Shown piece after piece: positions 1 through 3,938 of a stretch of DNA of 5,396 bases (its first letter is position 1; every line of letters begins with the position of its first letter). A model generated the notes under the pieces. The model had not been told where the DNA came from, ran no database searches, and was given only the letters and a program-made list of their open reading frames with translations. A program made the position numbers and the translations under genes. The stretch is from an uncultured Rhodospirillales bacterium. GTDB lineage: Bacteria > Pseudomonadota > Alphaproteobacteria > Acetobacterales > Acetobacteraceae. The stretch is taken from assembly GCA_903844785.1 (NCBI GenBank), contig CAIMVB010000225.1, positions 1 to 5,396 on the forward strand, read 5' to 3'.

Positions 1-1
1 G

Positions 2-469
2 CTGCCAGGGATTGAAACCTTGTCAGCGCAGGCAAAGATCTACCGCGAAGCCTTGGCCACAGCGCCCGCGCCGCAACGCAATAACCCGGCGGCAGGGCAT
101 TTTGATATTGCGCGCATGGTCTATGTTGCCGATACGGATGAACAGGCGCGGGCGGATACGGAAGACCACATCCTGCATCATATCCGCAATTTCAACAGCG
201 CGGGCACTAGCGGCTATTTGGGCACTGTTTCAGAAAAAGGGCAGGCGCTGGATTACGCGCAACTGGCTGAAACAACGCTATTGCATGGCAGCCCGGCGAC
301 GGTGATTGCCAAGCTGCGCGCCTTGCAAGCCAAAACGGGCATGACCAGCCTGTTGCTGCATTACCCGCCCTATTACGGGCATGAGAAAATTTTGCGCAGC
401 CTGACGCTTTTCGCCCAGCATGTGATCCCGGCTTTCCGCCCGCCCGCCAGCAGGATAGCTGCGGAATAG
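2..469 (+). CDS. LLM class flavin-dependent oxidoreductase (luciferase-like monooxygenase), C-terminal part
   Basis: This gene is partial: the frame is open from the left edge, giving 155 residues before the TAG at 467-469. The family uses reduced flavin and oxygen to oxidise small organic substrates in the cytoplasm, and full proteins usually run about 330-400 residues, so roughly the last 40% is here. What is visible is the typical C-terminal half: an AKIYREAL helix, then a strand RMVYVADTDEQARAD (a stretch that often follows the substrate loop), then HGSPATVIAKLRALQ, matching the common 'G(S/T)P..V...L' segment, then MTSLLLHYPPYYGHEKILRSLTLFAQHVIPAF, matching the usual ending in which a helix with 'S..LFA..V.P' closes the TIM barrel. 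The TTG at 20-22 is an internal codon, not the start, because the frame stays open and family-like before it. The next gene begins 83 bases downstream on the same strand with no terminator between them, so co-transcription is possible. The substrate cannot be told from this fragment. Family assignment is by recognition of the C-terminal pattern. Confidence 0.85.
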   Translation: MPGIETLSAQAKIYREALATAPAPQRNNPAAGHFDIARMVYVADTDEQARADTEDHILHHIRNFNSAGTSGYLGTVSEKGQALDYAQLAETTLLHGSPATVIAKLRALQAKTGMTSLLLHYPPYYGHEKILRSLTLFAQHVIPAFRPPASRIAAE

Positions 470-540
470 GGCATGGATTTTCGCAGGCGGCTGGAGTAAG
501 ACGCACGCCTCTGGTCGTGCATCCAGGCAACAGGGAGAAG

Positions 541-545
541 AAGGA
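541..545 (+). promoter_or_regulatory. Ribosome binding site deciding the start of the first binding protein
   Basis: A purine-rich run (AGGGAGAAGAAGGA, 532-545) ends in AAGGA seven bases before the ATG at 553. It fixes the start there rather than at the in-frame GTG at 517, which would add 12 residues ahead of the signal peptide. Confidence 0.7.
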
Positions 546-552
546 AAACACC

Positions 553-1785
553 ATGACGATTCAAAGACGTACAGTTCTGGCCACAGGTGGGGCGGCGGGC
601 CTTGGTGGCTTGCCGTGGCGTAGCGCGCGCGCCCAGGCGGCAAATACCATCAAAATCGGCTTGCTGTCGGATATGTCCGGTCCCTATCGTGATTTGAACG
701 GCCCTAACAGCATCGCTGCCACGCGTGTTGCGATGCAGGAAATGGCGCCGCGCGGGCTGAATATTGAACTTGTGGTTGCGGACCACCAAAACCGTCCCGA
801 TGTCGGGGTGAATATTAGTCGCCAATGGTTCGATCGTGACGGCGTAGATATGGTCTTGAATCTGGCTGCGTCTTCGGTTGCGCTGGCAGTTTCTGAATTG
901 GCGCGCGAAAAGAATAAGGTCGCCATCGCTACTTCGACCGCGACTTCGGATTTAACCGGGCGTGCCTGCAATCCGAATACAATCCACTGGGTCTATGATA
1001 CCTACATGCTGGCGAAATCAACCGGCGCGGCCATGGTGCGGGCTGGTGGTGATAGCTGGTTCTTCATCACTGCCGATTACGCCTTTGGTCATGCGCTGGA
1101 ACGCGATACGGCGGCCTTTGTGCGCGCAGCAGGCGGGCGGGTTGTTGGCCAGGTGCGTACGCCCTTTCCAGGCACGACCGATTTCTCCTCCTTCATTTTG
1201 CAGGCGCAGGCCAGTCGCGCCAAGGTGATCGGCCTGGCCAATGCCGGTACGGATACTTCAAACTGCATTAAGCAGGCGGCCGAATTCGGCATTACGCGGC
1301 GTGGTATCAAGCTTGCGTCCATGTTGATGTTCATTACCGATGTTCACGCACTTGGGCTTGAAACGGCTCAAGGCCTTGTCTGCACTGCGTCGTATTATTG
1401 GGACATGAATGACAAGACACGCGGCCTTGCCCGTCGGGTGCTGGCGGGTTCGAATGTGGATACACCGGTTACGATGGCACAGGCTGGGGATTACTCCGCT
1501 TCTTTGCATTACCTTAAAGCAGTGGCTGCCCTGGGTGTCGCCAATAAGGCGAATGGCCGCGGGGTTGTAGAGCGCATGAAGGCCATGCCGACGGAAGATG
1601 ATGCCTTCGGCGCCGGCACCATTCGCGCCGATGGTCGCAAGCTGCATCCGGCCTATCTGTTTGAAGTGAAGACGCCGGCTGAGAGCAAATATAAGCACGA
1701 TTACTACAAGCTGCTGCAGACAAGTTCAGCCGATGATGCCTTCCGTTCTACCGCTGAAGGTGGCTGTTCTCTGGTGCGCAGCTAA
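553..1785 (+). CDS. ABC transporter substrate-binding protein, LivJ-type (paralog 1)
   Basis: This encodes a 410-residue periplasmic binding protein of the type I fold (Peripla_BP_6 / branched-chain amino acid binding family), which captures a small ligand and hands it to a membrane ABC importer. Residues 1-29 form an export signal: an RR pair at 5-6 followed by T-V-L-A resembles a Tat motif, then come a short weakly hydrophobic Gly/Ala stretch and an A-Q-A cleavage site before A30. The mature protein opens with the family strand TIKIGLLSDMSGPYRD (32-47). Next come the DHQNRPD segment, a ligand-lobe motif LNLAASSVALAV with Ser107-Ser108, and an ADYAFG motif (174-179) typical of this family. 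A second-lobe block (LQAQASRAKVIGLANAGTD) follows. Four cysteines (139, 238, 277, 405) all recur in the neighbouring paralog. No permease or ATPase gene is adjacent, so the ligand is unknown; amino acids, amides or aromatic and organic acids are all seen in this family. It may be co-transcribed with the flavin oxidoreductase upstream, and it ends at a strong terminator. Confidence 0.93.
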   Translation: MTIQRRTVLATGGAAGLGGLPWRSARAQAANTIKIGLLSDMSGPYRDLNGPNSIAATRVAMQEMAPRGLNIELVVADHQNRPDVGVNISRQWFDRDGVDMVLNLAASSVALAVSELAREKNKVAIATSTATSDLTGRACNPNTIHWVYDTYMLAKSTGAAMVRAGGDSWFFITADYAFGHALERDTAAFVRAAGGRVVGQVRTPFPGTTDFSSFILQAQASRAKVIGLANAGTDTSNCIKQAAEFGITRRGIKLASMLMFITDVHALGLETAQGLVCTASYYWDMNDKTRGLARRVLAGSNVDTPVTMAQAGDYSASLHYLKAVAALGVANKANGRGVVERMKAMPTEDDAFGAGTIRADGRKLHPAYLFEVKTPAESKYKHDYYKLLQTSSADDAFRSTAEGGCSLVRS

Positions 1786-1799
1786 AAAAACGCTCTCTG

Positions 1800-1829
1800 T
1801 GGGGCGGCACCATGCCGCCCCAATTTTTT
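1800..1829 (+). terminator. Intrinsic terminator after the first binding-protein gene
   Basis: A perfect 10-bp stem has arms TGGGGCGGCA (1800-1809) and TGCCGCCCCA (1813-1822) around a three-base loop, and is followed by AA and six T (1824-1829). The stop codon is at 1783-1785, so the stem starts 14 bases after it. It should uncouple transcription of the two paralogs, or let only part of the transcripts continue. Confidence 0.9.
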
Positions 1830-1838
1830 CGATGAAAT

Positions 1839-1866
1839 TTGCCTTCCTCCGTCACCGCGCTAAGCT
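1839..1866 (+). promoter_or_regulatory. Weak candidate promoter for the second binding-protein gene
   Basis: TTGCCT (1839-1844) and TAAGCT (1861-1866) are separated by 16 bases and sit just after the terminator. Matches to the sigma-70 consensus are four of six and three of six. The sequence match alone is poor. The argument is positional: a gene isolated by a terminator needs its own promoter, and only about 70 bases are available. Confidence 0.22.
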
Positions 1867-1884
1867 TTTCGCTGGCCGGGAAAC

Positions 1885-1893
1885 AGGAGGAGG
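1885..1893 (+). promoter_or_regulatory. Strong ribosome binding site of the second binding protein
   Basis: AGGAGGAGG contains two overlapping full Shine-Dalgarno cores, ending seven bases before the ATG at 1901. It decides the start against the in-frame ATG at 1832, which lies just past the terminator T-run, has no such site, and would put a charged 23-residue extension ahead of the signal peptide. Confidence 0.85.
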
Positions 1894-1900
1894 AACCCAA

Positions 1901-3133
1901 ATGAACATCGAAAGGCGCCCAATTCTCGCCGCAACTGGTGCAACTGCGCTGGGTGGTTTGCCCTGGCGCAGTGCGCGCGCCCAGGCATCCAATACCATCA
2001 AAATCGGCCTGCTTTCGGATATGTCCGGACCTTATCGGGACATTAACGGCCCTGTTTCACTTGCCGCGACGCGCTTGGCTATTCAGGAATTTGGCGCGCG
2101 CGGCTTCCAGGTGGAATTAATTTCGGCTGATCATCAAAATCGCCCCGATGTGGCGCTGAATATCGCGCGCCAATGGTATGATCGCGACGGCGTCGATATG
2201 ATCCTGAACCTTGCCGCGTCTTCCGTTGCACTGGCTGTTGCGGAACTCACGCGGGAAAAAAATAAGGTCACGATTGCGACTTCCACCGCATCATCAGACA
2301 TGACAGGCCGCGCTTGTACGCCGAACAGTCTGCATTGGTCCTATGATACTTACATGGTCAGCAAATCCACAGGCGGTGCTACGGTACGCTCTGGCGGTGA
2401 TACCTGGTTCTTCATCACCGCGGATTACGCCTTCGGCCATGCGCTGGAACGCGATACGGCCAATTTTGTCCGCGCGGCCGGTGGGCGCGTGGTTGGGCAG
2501 GTACGCACGCCTTTCCCAGGCACGACTGATTTTTCTTCCTATCTGCTTCAGGCGCAGGCATCGCGCGCCAAGGTAATTGGTCTGGCTAATGCCGGGACGG
2601 ATACCATCAATTGCGTGAAGCAGGCGGCGGAATTCGGCATTATGCGCCGCGGGATAAAATTGGCGTCAATGCTGATGGTACTGCCAGATGTACATGCGCT
2701 TGGCTTGGAAGCAGCGGCGGGCACCATCTGCACTGAAAGCTTCTATTGGGACTTGAATGATCGCACGCGTTCCCTGGTGCGCCGGGTGCATGCAATATCC
2801 GGCCCAGCTGCCATGGGCATGAGCCATGCGGGCGATTATTCTGGCACCCTGCATTACCTAAAGGCCGTGGCTGATGTTGGTATCCAGACCGCGAAAGCGA
2901 GTGGCGCGGCTGTAGTGGCCCGTATGAAGGCCATGCCGACCGATGATGATGCCTTCGGCCCCGGCACCATTCGCGCGGATGGGCGTAAAATTCATCCGGC
3001 CTATCTTTTCGAAGTGAAGCGCCCGGAAGAAAGCAAGGGGCCCTTTGATTACTACAAGCTTTTGGAAACCACCGCGGCGGGTGAGGCATTCCGCCCCCTG
3101 GCGGAAGGCGGTTGTTCCCTGATTCGTAGCTGA
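1901..3133 (+). CDS. ABC transporter substrate-binding protein, LivJ-type (paralog 2)
   Basis: This is a second 410-residue type I periplasmic binding protein, about 75% identical to the preceding gene product by my residue-by-residue comparison. The only gaps are two compensating single-residue indels near residues 300-330. It has the same plan: a twin-arginine-like signal (RR at 5-6, then P-I-L-A) with A-Q-A at 27-29, the opening strand TIKIGLLSDMSGPYRD, DHQNRPD, LNLAASSVALAV, ADYAFG, and cysteines at 139, 238, 277 and 405. Long blocks are identical, such as FVRAAGGRVVGQVRTPFPG near 191-209. Differences cluster in the signal peptide, in the segment after residue 296 (HAISGPAAMGMSH against LAGSNVDTPVTMAQ), and at 329-337. 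The encoding DNA differs at many third positions, so the duplication is old and the protein has been held by selection. It has its own strong ribosome binding site and probably its own promoter. It is predicted to bind a related ligand, but the identity of that ligand cannot be read from the sequence. Confidence 0.93.
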   Translation: MNIERRPILAATGATALGGLPWRSARAQASNTIKIGLLSDMSGPYRDINGPVSLAATRLAIQEFGARGFQVELISADHQNRPDVALNIARQWYDRDGVDMILNLAASSVALAVAELTREKNKVTIATSTASSDMTGRACTPNSLHWSYDTYMVSKSTGGATVRSGGDTWFFITADYAFGHALERDTANFVRAAGGRVVGQVRTPFPGTTDFSSYLLQAQASRAKVIGLANAGTDTINCVKQAAEFGIMRRGIKLASMLMVLPDVHALGLEAAAGTICTESFYWDLNDRTRSLVRRVHAISGPAAMGMSHAGDYSGTLHYLKAVADVGIQTAKASGAAVVARMKAMPTDDDAFGPGTIRADGRKIHPAYLFEVKRPEESKGPFDYYKLLETTAAGEAFRPLAEGGCSLIRS

Positions 3134-3143
3134 ATCATGCTGT

Positions 3144-3168
3144 TTGGGGCGGCATTGCGCCGCCCCAA
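3144..3168. terminator. Hairpin between convergent genes, probable shared terminator
   Basis: A perfect 10-bp stem has arms TTGGGGCGGC (3144-3153) and GCCGCCCCAA (3159-3168) around a five-base loop. It lies 10 bases after the stop of the second binding-protein gene and 6 bases before the stop of the convergent gene. On the + strand the tail is only GCGTTCTTATG, and on the - strand there is no T-run, so it is weaker than the terminator at 1800-1829. It could serve both directions, as convergent-gene terminators often do, or act partly as a 3' stabilising stem. Confidence 0.65.
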
Positions 3169-3174
3169 GCGTTC

Positions 3175-3750
3175 TTATGCCTTGGGCAGTGGCGGCAAGG
3201 GTGTTGCCTCAGGCGGGATTTGCACTTCCGCCACATTCAACGTCATGGAAACCGTGACGTAGTATCCGCTCACCGCGATCAAATCGACCACACCCTGTTC
3301 ACCGAAGCGTGCGGCAGTGGCGGCGAAAGTGTCGTCGGATACGCCGTGGTCGCGGTGCAGTTCTGTGCAGAATTCATAGACTAAGCGCTGATCTTCCGTC
3401 ATGCCCGCAGGGCGGCGACCTTCCGCAAGGTCAGCAGCAATCGCGGGCGGCAAGCCGGCCTTCATCGCCATGGCGTGATGCGCGTACCATTCATATTGGC
3501 TGGTCCAAACCCGCGCCGTGACCAGAATCGCGAATTCATTCAAATCGGCGGGGATGGAGCTATTGAAGCGCAGATATTCGCCGACCTTCTGCATTCTATC
3601 GGCAAAAACCGGGCTGCGTAGCCAGGCATTGAAGGGGCCACGCAGGCCGCCGCGTGGGCCCTTGATGATGCCCTCAGCCGCGGCACGCTGCTCCGCACTC
3701 ATGCTCTCGGGCGTCAATTCAGGGAAGCGCTGTTTCTTGGGCGTGCTCAT
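3175..3750 (-). CDS. Carboxymuconolactone decarboxylase (CMD/AhpD-fold) family protein
   Basis: This encodes a 191-residue cytoplasmic protein of the CMD/AhpD-like all-helical fold. The family includes gamma-carboxymuconolactone decarboxylase of aromatic catabolism and peroxidase partners such as AhpD, and many members are uncharacterised. The core is visible: GGLRGPFNAWLRSPVFADRMQKVGEYLRF (34-62), then NEFAILVTARVWTSQYEWYAHHAMAMKAG (71-99), with Glu72, Trp88 and His91/His92 in the usual conserved places. A second helical half follows (EDQRLVYEFCTELHRDHGVSD, then GVVDLIAVSGYYVTVSM), and it ends in the Pro-rich tail common in this subgroup. The CxxC pair of AhpD is absent; the only cysteine is Cys128, outside that site, so AhpD-type disulfide chemistry is not expected. 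The ATG at 3748-3750 is chosen because AAGGAA lies six bases upstream. An in-frame TTG at 3834 would add 28 residues with no resemblance to the family. It is convergent with the binding-protein gene and divergent from the amidohydrolase, and the substrate is unknown. Confidence 0.88.
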   Translation of the reverse strand: MSTPKKQRFPELTPESMSAEQRAAAEGIIKGPRGGLRGPFNAWLRSPVFADRMQKVGEYLRFNSSIPADLNEFAILVTARVWTSQYEWYAHHAMAMKAGLPPAIAADLAEGRRPAGMTEDQRLVYEFCTELHRDHGVSDDTFAATAARFGEQGVVDLIAVSGYYVTVSMTLNVAEVQIPPEATPLPPLPKA

Positions 3751-3829
3751 GCTGGTTTCCTTGTCTTCATTGCTGCCGAAAGCGGCGCGCCCCGGCGGAT
3801 GCGGCAGGCTAGACAGCGCCAGGGGGGCG

Positions 3830-3851
3830 GGCAAGCCAGCGCATGCTTGCC
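3830..3851. promoter_or_regulatory. Inverted repeat GGCAAGC-N8-GCTTGCC, possible operator
   Basis: Perfect 7-bp arms (3830-3836 and 3845-3851) surround an 8-base centre whose middle is GCGC. The arm centres are 15 bases apart, which would suit a dimeric helix-turn-helix regulator. It overlaps the -35 element of the weak minus-strand promoter candidate. No U-tract follows on either strand, so it is not a terminator. The operator role is inferred from symmetry and position. Confidence 0.4.
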
Positions 3852-3866
3852 GGGGCGGGGGGCTTT

Positions 3867-3879
3867 GGTTAGCCTAACC
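3867..3879. promoter_or_regulatory. Palindrome GGTTAG-C-CTAACC, possible operator
   Basis: Perfect 6-bp arms flank a single central base. The element is less GC-rich than its surroundings and lies about 60 bases upstream of the amidohydrolase start. A one-base spacer cannot form an RNA hairpin, so a DNA-binding dimer is the natural reading. The regulator is not in the window. Confidence 0.4.
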
Positions 3880-3927
3880 GCTTAGAACGGCGTCCCCAGG
3901 GCATTCCTGGCCAGCACCAAGCCGGAT

Positions 3928-3931
3928 GGAG
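3928..3931 (+). promoter_or_regulatory. Ribosome binding site of the amidohydrolase
   Basis: GGAG, within GGATGGAGAAG, lies seven bases before the ATG at 3939. It supports that start, as does the family-typical N-terminus that follows immediately. Confidence 0.65.
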
Positions 3932-3938
3932 AAGCACC

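Larger units (their letters stand above)
553..3168 (+). repeat. Ancient tandem duplication: binding-protein gene plus its 3' hairpin, two copies
   Basis: Copy 1 spans about 553-1822 and copy 2 about 1901-3168. Both have a 1233-base reading frame, followed 11-15 bases after the stop by a stem with the shared core GGGGCGGC/GCCGCCCC. The coding copies are alignable along their whole length, but DNA identity is clearly lower than in a recent duplication, with many synonymous differences. Whether the hairpin was copied with the gene is an inference, because GC-rich stems of this kind are common terminators. Confidence 0.7.
3751..3938. promoter_or_regulatory. Divergent intergenic control region
   Basis: These 188 bases separate the start codons of the CMD-fold gene (-) and the amidohydrolase gene (+), so both promoters and any shared operator should lie here. 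The region is GC-rich with G-runs at 3822-3827 and 3856-3862. It holds two inverted repeats listed separately, and a small CCAGG/CCTGG hairpin (3896-3910) in the probable leader of the amidohydrolase. A weak minus-strand promoter candidate is TTGCCC (complement of 3829-3834) with TAGCCT (complement of 3806-3811), 17 bases apart. I could not call a convincing plus-strand promoter. Confidence 0.6.

Noticed and set aside
491..526. Nested inverted repeats CTGGA/TCCAG and GCACG/CGTGC upstream of the first binding protein
   Set aside because: The arms are only five bases with unequal internal gaps (seven bases on one side, one on the other) and no T-run follows. This is within chance for a GC-rich sequence and not enough for a terminator or riboswitch.
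517..552. GTG at 517 as an earlier start for the first binding protein
   Set aside because: It adds a Lys/Glu/Asn-rich stretch ahead of the twin-arginine signal. The ribosome binding site and the paralog's N-terminus both fit the ATG at 553.
1733..1900. Earlier in-frame starts for the second binding protein at 1733 and 1832
   Set aside because: The first overlaps the preceding gene and reads through the terminator. The second lacks a ribosome binding site. The ATG at 1901 has an excellent one and aligns exactly with the paralog's start.
3751..3834. TTG at 3834 (minus strand) as the start of the CMD-fold gene
   Set aside because: It would add 28 residues of Pro/Ala/Ser-rich sequence that covers the control region. 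The ATG at 3750 has AAGGAA at the right distance.
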